This document shows positions 15,743-25,500 of a stretch of 64,000 nucleotides of DNA, piece after piece. Each line of letters starts with the position of its first letter. The stretch's first letter is position 1. Location: contig NZ_JANHDJ010000004.1 in NCBI RefSeq assembly GCF_024494645.1, forward strand, positions 124,001 to 188,000. The letters run 5' to 3'. A model generated the notes under the pieces. That model had not been told where the DNA came from. It saw only the letters and a program-made list of their open reading frames with translations, and did not search any database. Both the position numbers and the translations under genes were made by a program. This stretch comes from Halohasta litorea. GTDB taxonomy: Archaea; Halobacteriota; Halobacteria; Halobacteriales; Haloferacaceae.

Positions 15743-16900
15743 CTACTCTTGGGTGGTTCTGTTGGCCGGTTCGTCGGTGGGCTCGGATTCCGACTGCGAC
15801 ACCGAATCGGCGGTTGCGGCCGCTAAATCGGCGGCTGCGGCCGCGGCAACCGCGTCGGGGGCGATCGGTGCCTCGCGCCACGCCGGGAGTCGCGTGTCCT
15901 CGCCCGGCTCGCCGACGGTCTCGCTGTAGGCGGCGACCTGATCGAGCTCGTCGCTCCGGTCGTAGTCGAGGCCGTTGTAGGCCGCATCGACCGCATACTG
16001 GTCGACGAGCCCTGCGGCGACCGATCGGTAGCGGTCGGCTACCGTGGCATAGTCGGGGTCGACGCCGTGCTCGCTCACGACGCGAAACAGGGCCTCACCG
16101 ACGGCGTTGCTCATCTCTGAAAGCCCCGTCGGGCCGCTTACCGCCCGGTGGTCGTGTTCGTAGGCCCCGAGGTCGACCTGCGCGCTGCCCGCGAAGCCAG
16201 CGTGGGCGTAGGCATCGCCTAACGTGCCGATTTCGAGCCCCCAGGACCGCTGGACGCGGAGCTTCGAGACGAGCTCCCCGGTCGCGGCGAACTCACCCGC
16301 CAGCGCATAGCGGAACGCCGAGAGGTAGTCCACCACGGGAGCGTTGGTCTCGGCCGCAAGCGTCCGAATCAGCGGCGCATAGAACAGGCGGAACAGCCGC
16401 CCGTAGAGCGCGTTGTTCTCGACGCGGGCGTAGTAGCCCTTGGCAAACTCGTGGCCGTGTTCGAGCGGAAACAGCAGCCGCGGCACGTACGAGCGGTCGT
16501 AGGTTTTGGTGTCGGCGTCGTGGCAGACGACGTACTCCGACTCCAGGACCTGTCCGAGCGCGAGCCAGACATCTCGGCCTTTGCCACCCTCCCCGTTGAG
16601 TCCGTGATCAGCCAACAGTTCGGTGACGCGAGGACCGCTACACCACAGCACTTCGATCGACAGATCGAAACTGTCGAGCCACTTCCGGAACGGGCCGACC
16701 TTCTCTGGCGGGGCTCGAAGCGGGACCACGACTCGGTCGGGGTCGACGGCTGCAAGCTCCGAAAGGACACCCTCGGCGGCCAACCCGCCGTACTCCCGTT
16801 CGGTCATCGGCACGACGACCGCCGTTCGGTCGGTCGGAGCCTCCGGCGTCGGCGTTCGAAGCTCGTGGAGTGTCGTAATCCGCTCCTGGACGTACTCCAT
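15743..16900 (-). CDS. gpgS: GT81-type glycosyltransferase, probable glucosyl-3-phosphoglycerate synthase
   Basis: A 385-residue cytoplasmic glycosyltransferase with a GT-A fold. It has the nucleotide-sugar start TAVVVPMTEREYGGLAAEG, a GEGGKGRDVWLAL loop, and the metal-binding DxD in YVVCHDADTKTYDRSY. LRVQRSWGLEIGTLGDAYAH is typical of GT81 enzymes that transfer glucose or mannose to 3-phosphoglycerate. Such products are compatible-solute precursors. No matching phosphatase is adjacent, so the product is uncertain. The ATG at 16900 is chosen because upstream sequence (to 17062) has no family resemblance and is the promoter of the neighbour. The C-terminus is a low-complexity Ala/Asp tail. Confidence 0.72.
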   Translation of the reverse strand: MEYVQERITTLHELRTPTPEAPTDRTAVVVPMTEREYGGLAAEGVLSELAAVDPDRVVVPLRAPPEKVGPFRKWLDSFDLSIEVLWCSGPRVTELLADHGLNGEGGKGRDVWLALGQVLESEYVVCHDADTKTYDRSYVPRLLFPLEHGHEFAKGYYARVENNALYGRLFRLFYAPLIRTLAAETNAPVVDYLSAFRYALAGEFAATGELVSKLRVQRSWGLEIGTLGDAYAHAGFAGSAQVDLGAYEHDHRAVSGPTGLSEMSNAVGEALFRVVSEHGVDPDYATVADRYRSVAAGLVDQYAVDAAYNGLDYDRSDELDQVAAYSETVGEPGEDTRLPAWREAPIAPDAVAAAAAADLAAATADSVSQSESEPTDEPANRTTQE

Positions 16901-17061
16901 TCGTTGACTGTTCTTGGTACCCAGCGGACATATGCCCCTCGGTTCGGCCGCTGGCTGGCTCAGGAGGGACTCCCGAACCGTGTGGCTTCCCCTTTCGCCC
17001 TGTTTACAAACGGACCACAACAGCCAAGCAGTTTTTACGTTGGCGTTTCTATCGTCTTTCA

Positions 17062-17232
17062 ATGAAGTCGACCCGCAAAGGACTCCGAGATGGCGAACTA
17101 GAGAAGGACAACTACGGTCGCGTCGTCTGTACGGCCTGCGGCGAGAGCTTGAAAAAGGAGAACGATCCCGACGAGGTATTTACGGTCCGCACCTGTCCCG
17201 AGTGTGGCACCGAGTGGAAGGAACTCCGCTGA
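17062..17232 (+). CDS. HVO_0758-like zinc finger mini-protein
   Basis: A 56-residue protein starting MKSTRKGLRDGELEKDNYGR with two CxxCG zinc knuckles, VVCTACGESL and TCPECGTEW. Length and layout match the HVO_0758 family of haloarchaeal mini zinc proteins; in Haloferax volcanii that protein is reported to influence swarming and biofilm formation. The ATG is 161 bases from the divergent gpgS start and follows AGTTTTTACG near 17030-17040 as a possible TATA element. It converges on the aCPSF1 gene. Confidence 0.85.
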   Translation: MKSTRKGLRDGELEKDNYGRVVCTACGESLKKENDPDEVFTVRTCPECGTEWKELR

Positions 17233-17255
17233 GAACCGGATCGCTGCGGCGTCGA

Positions 17256-19181
17256 CTATTTGAAGCGGAACGTTTCGAGGTTCTTCGGCGCGAACGTCCG
17301 CATATTGAACTCGTGGTAGAGCGCCGACGATAGGTCCTGGACCGAGCGTTCGTCACCGTGGACACAGAGTACCTTCTCGGGGCGGGGATTCATCGTTTTG
17401 ACGAAATCCATCAGTCCCTTCCGGTCGGCGTGACCGGAGAAACCGTCGACGGTGGCGACATCCATGTTGAGCGAGAGCGTATTCGAGCGGCCGCCGCCGT
17501 AGCTGTCGTTAACCGGGATCTCGTCCCAGCCGTTCTGGATGCGTCGGCCGAGCGTTCCCTGCGCCTGGTAGCCGACGAAGACGAGCCGGGAGTCCGGATC
17601 GGTGCCGAGATGCCGGAGCCACGACATGATCGGGCCGCCGGTGACCATCCCGGACGTAGAGAGGATGACACACTGGTCGCCGTCGGCGACCTCCTGGCGT
17701 TCGTCCTCGCCCGCGTCGATGTGGTTGAACTGATCGGCGAGGAACGGGTTTTCGTCGTCGTGGAAGATCCGATCCCGGAGGTCGTCACGCAGGTATTCAG
17801 GATACGTCGTGTGGATCGCCGTCGCCTCCCAGATCATCCCGTCGAGGTGGATCGGCATCTCCGGGATCTTACCGGTCCGCATCGCCTCTTCGAGGACGAG
17901 CATGATCTCCTGAGAGCGGCCGACGGCGAAGGCCGGAATCAGTACCTTGCCCCCCTTGTCATAGGTCTCGTTGATGACCTCGATCAGTTTTTCCTCCGAA
18001 TCGGCCTGGTCGGTCTGGTAATCGTTGCGACCGCCGTAGGTCGATTCCATGACGAGCGTCTCCACCCGCGGGAAGTCGTTGACCGCTCCGTTGAACAGGC
18101 GCGTGTCCTGGTAGTGAATGTCGCCCGAGAAGGCGACGTTGTACATCCCGTCGCCGATGTGGAAGTGGGTGACCGCCGAGCCGAGGATGTGGCCAGCGTT
18201 GTGGAAGGTGATCTTCACGTCGGGGGCGATGTCGGTCACGTCGCCGTATTCGAGCGGGATAGTGTGTTTGATCGTTTCTCGAACCTGCTCGGAGTCGTAG
18301 GGCGGGGTCCGGCCCTCTTTGGCGGCGACATCGAGGTAGTCGAGCTGTAGCAGACCCATCAGATCCCGGGTCGGCTCCGTACAGTAGATCGGACCATCGT
18401 ACCCGTATTTGAAGAGCAAGGGAACCAGCGCCGAGTGGTCGAGGTGGGCGTGGGTCAACACCACGGCGTCGATCGAGTTCGCGCCCGAACCGAGTGCTTC
18501 CGGCACCTGCAGGTAGGGCACTTCGCCCTCCGCACCGGGTTTGTCGCCGCAGTCGATCAGGATCCGAGTTTCGGCCGTCGACAGGATGAAACTCGCCCGG
18601 CCGACCTCGCGGCAGCAGCCGAGCGTCGAAATGCGGACCCATTGATCGCGGCCCATCTCCTCGCGGTGGATCTGTCGACCCACACGTTCGAGGATGTCGC
18701 GGCGGTCGTCGCGTTCCTGTTTGAGGAAGTTGCGGACGTTGGAGACCGTCGAGGACTCGATCGGCGGCGTCCGGACGACCTCGGGGGTCCAGCCGACCTG
18801 TTTGGTGATATCGCGGAGCGTCGAGCCGTGTCGACCGATCACCATGCCGGGCTTTTCGGCCTCGATGACGACCTCGCCGGTGTCTTGGTGGAAGTCAAGG
18901 TCGGTGACGCCCGCCTCCTCGGGGATCACCGAGAGGATCTCGTCTTCGGCGGCCTTCGGGGCCGACAACGCTTCGGGGTCCGGTCGGACAGTGATACGCT
19001 TCCGGAGTTTGCTGGCGAGGTTGCGGACCAGATCACCGTTGCGTGCGAACTGCTTGGGATGTGGCGTATAAAGCACCAACTCCGGCCCCTCGTAGGTGAC
19101 GTCGGAGACGGTGATATCGGCTGGAACCTCGCTGTCTATCTCTGCTTTCAGATCGTCGAGCTGCTTGTCTACTGAACTCAT
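17256..19181 (-). CDS. fttA: aCPSF1 beta-CASP ribonuclease / transcription termination factor
   Basis: A 641-residue homologue of eukaryotic CPSF73. Residues 1-150 carry two archaeal KH-like RNA-binding domains, including the GxxG in VIGRHGSTL. The MBL core starts at GCCREVGRASF (about 188) and has the zinc motif THAHLDHSA (about 243). FSGDIHYQ, the beta-CASP domain (ESTYGGRNDY, IPAFAVGRSQE, STSGMVTGG) and the C-terminal SGHAD and CVHGDERS follow. In methanogens and Thermococcales this 5'-3' exo/endonuclease cuts the nascent RNA at U-rich sites to terminate transcription. The length is normal. Confidence 0.95.
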   Translation of the reverse strand: MSSVDKQLDDLKAEIDSEVPADITVSDVTYEGPELVLYTPHPKQFARNGDLVRNLASKLRKRITVRPDPEALSAPKAAEDEILSVIPEEAGVTDLDFHQDTGEVVIEAEKPGMVIGRHGSTLRDITKQVGWTPEVVRTPPIESSTVSNVRNFLKQERDDRRDILERVGRQIHREEMGRDQWVRISTLGCCREVGRASFILSTAETRILIDCGDKPGAEGEVPYLQVPEALGSGANSIDAVVLTHAHLDHSALVPLLFKYGYDGPIYCTEPTRDLMGLLQLDYLDVAAKEGRTPPYDSEQVRETIKHTIPLEYGDVTDIAPDVKITFHNAGHILGSAVTHFHIGDGMYNVAFSGDIHYQDTRLFNGAVNDFPRVETLVMESTYGGRNDYQTDQADSEEKLIEVINETYDKGGKVLIPAFAVGRSQEIMLVLEEAMRTGKIPEMPIHLDGMIWEATAIHTTYPEYLRDDLRDRIFHDDENPFLADQFNHIDAGEDERQEVADGDQCVILSTSGMVTGGPIMSWLRHLGTDPDSRLVFVGYQAQGTLGRRIQNGWDEIPVNDSYGGGRSNTLSLNMDVATVDGFSGHADRKGLMDFVKTMNPRPEKVLCVHGDERSVQDLSSALYHEFNMRTFAPKNLETFRFK

Positions 19182-19425
19182 AAGTCGGAGAAATCGGGAC
19201 TGCGTCTGGAGCGACCTATCGTCGACCAGCCGGTGGCTGTCGCTGTCTGCACGGGTAGCTGTGTAGCCGTCCGGAACTGGGAGTCGGTATGGAACATACT
19301 CGAAAGATGCGTCGATAGGTGCGAATGCGGGAACAGACGACGAAAACCCGCTTACTCGGGGTTATACGATCCGTGTTATAAAACCCTTCGCAAACACGTA
19401 AGGCAGTTGGCGTCCGAAACGGGGT

Positions 19426-19908
19426 ATGGAGCTCACACCCGACCGGATTGCGGCCGAATACGAGTGGGTCCACACCCGCGCTTCAACTGTCGTCCCAATT
19501 ATCAACGAGACCCGCAACCGCCTTGGAGTGCTGTTCGAGACCGAGGTCGACGGCGTGAGCGAAGCGGCTTATAAAAACGAGGTCGAGACGGTGTTCGCCG
19601 ACGGCGAAGTCGCGGTCAACGTCGCGGGCTACGTGGGGCTGCTGCGGGAGTTGGATGTCGAGGACGACTATCCTGGATTCATCGTCGACGAGATGCTGGG
19701 CCGCGAACTCGCGGCCACGATCGCGGGCGGCCAGCCCCTGGCGCTGTTGGCGCAGGCGACGTTCCATTTCGCGGATATCCACACCCATGGGGAAGACGGT
19801 GAGAAGGCGGGGGTCGACGATCTGGATGCGGCGCTGGCGGCGGGCTTTCAGACCCGGCTGCCCGGCTGGAACTGGCGCGAAGCTGAGAGTCCGTTTTCCG
19901 TATCATAG
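19426..19908 (+). CDS. hypothetical helical protein
   Basis: A 160-residue acidic, soluble, mainly helical protein (MELTPDRIAAEYEWVHTRAS...). I do not recognise the family. The segment LGRELAATIAGGQPLALLAQATFHFADIHTHGED contains clustered His and Asp residues that might bind a metal. The ATG is supported by good acidic coding sequence immediately downstream. The 244-base spacer to aCPSF1 holds TTATAAAAC at 19376-19384. The macro domain gene follows after 36 bases. Confidence 0.65.
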   Translation: MELTPDRIAAEYEWVHTRASTVVPIINETRNRLGVLFETEVDGVSEAAYKNEVETVFADGEVAVNVAGYVGLLRELDVEDDYPGFIVDEMLGRELAATIAGGQPLALLAQATFHFADIHTHGEDGEKAGVDDLDAALAAGFQTRLPGWNWREAESPFSVS

Positions 19909-19944
19909 CCAGTGTTTACGGGGAAGTAGCCAGTAACTACCCCC

Positions 19945-20448
19945 ATGGAGTTCACACCGATCCAGGGCGATATCGCCACCCAACAGGCTGACGCATTGGT
20001 CAATGCAGCCGGAACGAGCCTTCGGATGGGAAGCGGCGTCGCTGGCGCGCTCCGCCGCGGGGCGGGTGAGGAACTCAACGAGGCCGCGATGGCAAAGGGT
20101 CCGGTCGACCTCGGCGAAGTTGCCGTCACCGATGCCTTCGATCTCGATGCCGACTACGTGATCCACGCCGCGGCGATGCCACACTACGGGGACGGGAAAG
20201 CCACTGAGGAAAGCATCCAGGAAGCGACCTGGAACAGCCTCGAAACCGCCGACGAGTTGGGGTGTGAATCACTCGTGGTGCCGGTACTCGGGACCGGCGC
20301 GGCTGGCTTTCCCTTCGAACGGGCGGCGGATCTCATCTGTTCGGAAATCGCCGATTACAACCCGGAGACGCTGATCGACGTGCGGGTGATCGCCTACGCG
20401 GACGACCAGTACGAGCTGCTCCGCAAGGTCGCCGAACGAACCGGCTGA
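19945..20448 (+). CDS. macro domain protein
   Basis: A 167-residue protein of the macro (A1pp) family, which binds ADP-ribose and often hydrolyses ADP-ribosyl or O-acetyl-ADP-ribose adducts. The ligand-binding features are GDIATQQADALVNAAGTSLRMGSGVAGAL (about residues 8-36) with the conserved Asn, then VPVLGTGAAGFPFERAA, the diphosphate loop. It stands alone with no ART-type toxin or NAD-consuming partner visible nearby, so it is more likely an ADP-ribose metabolism or repair enzyme than an antitoxin. Confidence 0.92.
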   Translation: MEFTPIQGDIATQQADALVNAAGTSLRMGSGVAGALRRGAGEELNEAAMAKGPVDLGEVAVTDAFDLDADYVIHAAAMPHYGDGKATEESIQEATWNSLETADELGCESLVVPVLGTGAAGFPFERAADLICSEIADYNPETLIDVRVIAYADDQYELLRKVAERTG

Positions 20449-20529
20449 CCGCGAGGCCTGCGGCTCTCGGTCGTAGTCTGCGCAAAAATGAAGTGTTGCA
20501 GTGTCGCCCGAGGGCGACAGTGTAGTCAG

Positions 20530-20724
20530 TTAGTTACGAACGACGTTGGTCGCTCGTGGGCCTTTGGGAGACTGCTCGATATCGAAATCGATCTCCTCGC
20601 CCTCTGTAAGATCCTCGCCGCCAACGTCTTCCATGTGGAAGAACACGTCGTCGTCAGAATCGTCAGTCGAAATGAAACCGTAGCCGCCCGTGTCGTTGAA
20701 GAAGTCAACTTTACCGTGTGCCAT
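20530..20724 (-). CDS. cspA: cold shock domain protein
   Basis: A 64-residue CSD protein. RNP1 reads GGYGFIST (a form of KGFGFI) and RNP2 reads DVFFHM. It starts MAHGKVDFFND. It is an RNA/DNA chaperone acting on single strands in the cytoplasm. A TATA-like AGTCTTATCC on the minus strand at 20751-20760 lies about 30 bases from the ATG, so the mRNA is probably leaderless. It is divergent from proS. Confidence 0.95.
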   Translation of the reverse strand: MAHGKVDFFNDTGGYGFISTDDSDDDVFFHMEDVGGEDLTEGEEIDFDIEQSPKGPRATNVVRN

Positions 20725-20837
20725 TGCAAACAAACGTATGGCCCATCCACGGATAAGACTTCTCCGAGTCGTGGTACCACGGACGCTGTGTTGACGTTCA
20801 CACACCCACAGCCGGTGTCGACCGCGAACACACCGAG

Positions 20838-20845
20838 TTTATTTG
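20838..20845 (+). promoter_or_regulatory. TATA element of proS
   Basis: TTTATTTG lies 23-30 bases upstream of the proS ATG (20868), the spacing for a leaderless mRNA. Confidence 0.5.
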
Positions 20846-20867
20846 TCCCGGTTCCGGATTTCTGGTA

Positions 20868-22337
20868 ATGAGTAGCGACAGCGACCAAGACCTCGGAATT
20901 ACCGAACGCAAGCAGTACAACACTGGCGACTGGTACGCCGAAGTCGTCCAGAAGGCTGGCCTCGCCAACTACGGTCCCGAAGGAATGAGCGGGTTCATCG
21001 TCACGCGCCCACGTGGCTACGCGCTGTGGGAATACATCCAGAACGAACTCGACCGCAAATTCAAGTCGACGGGCGTTCAGAACGCCTACTTCCCGATGAT
21101 GATCCCCGAGAGCTACCTCGAACGGGAGAAGGACATCGTCGAAGGGTTCGATCCCGAGGTGGCGTGGGTCACCCACGGCGGCCACGAGGAACTCGAAGAG
21201 CGGCTTGCGGTTCGCCCGACCAGCGAATCGATCATCGCGCCCTACATGGCTCAGTGGGTCCGCAGCCACCGCGATCTCCCCCTCCGCGTGAACCAGTGGT
21301 GTTCGGTCGTTCGGTGGGAGGCCACCGAGACGAAACCGTTCTTCCGGACCAAGGAGTTCCTCTGGCAGGAGGGCCACACCGCCCACGAGACCCACGACGA
21401 GGCCTGGGACGAAACCATGACCCGCCTCGAACAGTACGCCGACCTCTACGAGGACTTGCTTGCGATTCCCGTGCTGAAGGGTCAGAAGCCCGACCACGAC
21501 AAGTTCCCCGGCGCGGAGACGACGACGACCGTCGAGGCACTGATGCCCGACGGCAAATCGGTCCAGGCGGGCACCAGCCACCACCTCGGGACCTCCTTCG
21601 CTGAGGCGTTCGATATCACCTTCTCCGATGAGGACGAGGAGACCCAGCCCGCCCACACCACCTCCTGGGGACTGTCGTGGCGTGCAATCGGCGCACTAAT
21701 CATGACTCACTCGGACGACCAGGGGCTCGTACTTCCCCCAACCGTGGCTCCCGAACAGGTCGTTATCGTCCCGATCTGGCAGGAGGAGACCCAGGAGGAA
21801 GTCCTGGAGTACGCCGAGTCGGTCCGCGAGGAGCTCGCCGAGGCGGGCATCCGCGTCGAACTCGACGACCGCGACGAGCGGAATCCCGGCTTCAAATTCA
21901 ACGAGTGGGAGCTCAAAGGCGTCCCCGTACGGCTGGAAATCGGCCCCTACGAGGTCGAGGACGACGAAATCACGGTGGTCCACCGACCTGATGGTGAGGA
22001 GACTGTCGAGGACCGCGAGGGAATCAGCGAGACGGTCCAGGACCACTTCGACGAGGTGTATGCCAAACTGTACGCCGCTGCCGAGGAGAACTTAGAGGAG
22101 AACGTTCGTGAAGCAGATTCCCGCGAGGAGATCCTCGGCACGCTTGGCCCGAATAATGGGTACGTCAAAGTGCCGTGGTGCGGCGACGAAGACTGCGAGG
22201 AGCCGATCAAGGAACCACTGTCGGCCGAAATCGTCATGTGTCCCTTCGACGACGAGGAGGAGATCGACGAAGACGATACCTGTGGGATCTGTGGCGAGCC
22301 AGCCACCCAGACGGCCTACTTCGCCAAGAACTACTAG
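20868..22337 (+). CDS. proS: prolyl-tRNA synthetase
   Basis: A 489-residue class II synthetase of the archaeal/eukaryotic type (no editing insertion). Motif 2 region is VNQWCSVVRWEATETKPFFRTKEFLWQEG, with the proline-binding T/E residues. Motif 3 lies in THTTSWGLSWRAIGAL-type sequence around AHTTSWGLSWR. The anticodon-binding domain starts near VAPEQVVIVPIW. The C-terminal zinc-binding domain has Cys in WCGDEDC, VMCPF and TCGICG, and the protein ends in the conserved Tyr (AKNY). Divergent from the cold shock gene. Confidence 0.97.
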   Translation: MSSDSDQDLGITERKQYNTGDWYAEVVQKAGLANYGPEGMSGFIVTRPRGYALWEYIQNELDRKFKSTGVQNAYFPMMIPESYLEREKDIVEGFDPEVAWVTHGGHEELEERLAVRPTSESIIAPYMAQWVRSHRDLPLRVNQWCSVVRWEATETKPFFRTKEFLWQEGHTAHETHDEAWDETMTRLEQYADLYEDLLAIPVLKGQKPDHDKFPGAETTTTVEALMPDGKSVQAGTSHHLGTSFAEAFDITFSDEDEETQPAHTTSWGLSWRAIGALIMTHSDDQGLVLPPTVAPEQVVIVPIWQEETQEEVLEYAESVREELAEAGIRVELDDRDERNPGFKFNEWELKGVPVRLEIGPYEVEDDEITVVHRPDGEETVEDREGISETVQDHFDEVYAKLYAAAEENLEENVREADSREEILGTLGPNNGYVKVPWCGDEDCEEPIKEPLSAEIVMCPFDDEEEIDEDDTCGICGEPATQTAYFAKNY

Positions 22338-22483
22338 CGAACCGACCCCTCGGTAGACGCCCATGTTCTTTCATGTGGATTTGTCCGGTGATCTCATTAT
22401 ATTTTATGCACTACAATGAGGATCAATTACCTTGTCTGACCTTATATGTGTCAAAGGAACCCTTATTCCTTCCACAGTAGGCA

Positions 22484-22490
22484 TTTATTT
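22484..22490 (+). promoter_or_regulatory. TATA element of gltB
   Basis: TTTATTT is 22-28 bases before the gltB ATG at 22512. Earlier AT-rich words (TTATATTTTATG near 22397-22408, CTTATATG at 22441-22448) are alternative promoters in the 174-base spacer. Confidence 0.45.
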
Positions 22491-22511
22491 CACCCCTTGC
22501 TCCGTCTCTGT

Positions 22512-25500
22512 ATGACCAAGCCACACAGTGATACCCATGCGCATGGAGAGGACGCGCATGCGGGGACCGTCGGGCTCGCGGACCCGACTGACGACCGATC
22601 GAACTGCGGCGTCGGGGCCGTTGTCGACCTCGACGGCGGTGCCTCGCACAGTGTCGTCGAAGACGGAATCGAACTGCTCTGCAACCTCGAACACCGTGGG
22701 ACGACGGGCGCGGAGAAAGACACCGGCGACGGTGCCGGAATCACGGTTCAGCGCCCCGACGACTTCTTCGACGATGTTGTCGGTGATCTCCCGGAGACGT
22801 ATGCCGTCGGCTCGATTTTCATGCCGCAGGACGACGCGCTGCGCGCCGAGATCGCCGACTTCTTCGAGGAGACGGTCGCCGACTACGATCTGGAGGTTTT
22901 CGAGTGGCGGGACGTCCCCACCGACAACAGCGAGCTCGGGAAAACCGCCGTCGACTCCGAGCCGAACGTCCAGCAGGCTTTCGTCGCACCGACCGCGGAG
23001 ATGACCGCCGATGCCTTCGACCGGGCACTCTACCTCTCGCGGAAGGCCGTCGAGGCCGGGATCGACGAGATCGACGACTCCGGGCGCTTCTACGTCTGCT
23101 CGCTCGACCGCAAGACGGTCGTTTATAAAGGGCTCCTCAAAGGCGAACAGCTCGCTGGCTACTACGAGGATCTGACCGACGAGCGCGTAAAGAGTACGCT
23201 CGTGTTGGTCCACGCCCGGTTTTCGACCAACACCCTCGGCGCGTGGCATCTCGCCCACCCCTACCGCAAGATCATCCACAACGGCGAAATCAACACCATT
23301 CGTGGCAACATCAACTGGATGCGTGCTCGCGAGTCCGCCCTCGAAGACGAGAAATTCGGCGAGGAGATCGAGATGCTCAAGCCGATTACCAAGGCCGGAC
23401 AGTCCGACACCGCAAGCGTCGACAACGCGGTCGAACTCCTGCTGCATTCGGGCCGAGAACTCCCGCACGTCCTCCGAATGTTGATCCCGGAGGCCCACGA
23501 GAACGACGACGCGATGGACTCCGACCGCCAGGAGTGGTACGACTACCACGCCAGCCTGATCGAGCCGTGGGACGGCCCTGCGCTCGTCGCCGGCACCGAC
23601 GGCGAGAAGATCTCGGCGGTCCTGGACCGCAACGGCCTGCGGCCCTGCCGGTACGACATCACCACAGACAACCAACTGATCATGGCCAGCGAGGTCGGCG
23701 CGCTCGACACCGACCCCAGCGAGATCACCGAACGCGGCCGACTCCAGCCCGGCGAGATCTTCGTCGCCGACCCCGAGGAGGGTCGGGTCATCCCCGATGC
23801 CGAAGTGTTCGATGAGCTGATCGACGACAACTACGGCGAGTGGGTCGACGACCACCAACAGCATCTCGAAGACATCTCGGGCGACAGCCTCGAACCGCAG
23901 GGCGATGTCTCGGAGTTGCGAGCCCACCAAGCGGCCTTCGGCTACACCACCGACCAGCTGAACCATCTCCTGGAGCCGATGGCCAACCAGGGCAAAGACC
24001 CCGTGGGCTCGATGGGCGACGACACGCCGCTGTCGGTGCTCGGCGAGTTCAACCGGCCGCTGTTCACGTATTTCAAACAGCTCTTTGCGCAGGTCTCGAA
24101 CCCGCCGATCGACTACATTCGGGAGGAACTCGTCACGAGTCTCCAGTCGCGACTCGGCGAACAGCGGAACCTGATGGACGAGTCACCCGAGCACGCCCAT
24201 CAGCTCGTGCTTGACTCGCCCGTCCTCAGTGACGAGGAGACGGCCTCGATCAAGGGGCTCGACCGGGACGCGGATGGCTTCGAGTCGACCACTCTCGACA
24301 TGACCTACGATCCGGAGACGGATCTCGAAACGGCTGTCGAGGAGCTTCGAGATGACGCCCGCGAAGCGATCCACGCGGGCGCGGATATCATCGTGCTCTC
24401 GGACCGCGGCGCTGGCGAGGATCGGATTCCGATCCCGAGCCTGCTGGCGACCGGCGGCGTTCACCACGACCTCGTTCGGCACGGTCTGCGAACGGATGTC
24501 GGGCTCGTCGTCGAGTCGGGCGACCCACGCGAGGTCCACCACCTCGCCACGCTGGTCGGCTACGGCGCGGGCGCGGTCAACCCGTATCTGGCCTACCAGA
24601 CGATTTCGGATCTCTGTGCGGGTCCCGACGGCGTCGACGAGGAGGAGGCCATCGACGGCTACATCCACGCCCTCGAACACGGCCTGCTGAAGATCATGGC
24701 CAAGATGGGGATTTCGACCGTGGAATCCTATCAGGGGGCCCAGATCTTCGAGGCCGTCGGCCTGAGTTCGGATCTGATCGCCGAATACTTCGAAGGCACC
24801 GAAATTCGGACCGAGGGAATCGGCCTCGACGTGATCGAGGACGACGTACGGACTCGCCACGCAGTCGGCTTCGGGAGCGATCCGGAACTGGAGACCCAAG
24901 GCGAGTACGAACACCGTTCGTCGGGGATCTACCACCAGTGGAACCCCAAGACAGTCGGCACGCTTCAGCAGGCCGTTCGCTCGGGCGACTACGAGCGGTA
25001 TCTGGAGTTCGCCGAACTGATCAACGATCAAAACGAGAACCTCCAGACGCTTCGCGGCTTGCTCGAGTTCGATTCGGACCGCGAGTCGGTCCCACTGGAG
25101 GAGGTCGAACCGATCCACGAGATCGTCGAGAACTTCTCGACGGCCGCTATGAGTTTGGGAAGCATCTCGCCGGAGTCCCACGAGACCAACTCCATCGCGA
25201 TGAACCGCCTCGGTGGGAAATCCAATACGGGAGAAGGTGGCGAGCCGCCGGAACGGTTCGGCACCGAAAAGGAGTGTAACGTCAAGCAGGTCGCCTCCGG
25301 CCGGTTCGGCGTCACTTCCGAATACCTCACCTCGGCCGACGAGATCCAGATCAAGATGGCCCAGGGTTCGAAACCCGGCGAGGGTGGCCACCTCCCCGGC
25401 AAGAAGGTAAACGAGATGATCGCCCACGTCCGGTATGCGACGCCGGGTGTCGGCCTCATCTCGCCGCCGCCGCTCCACGACATCTACTCCATCGAGGACC

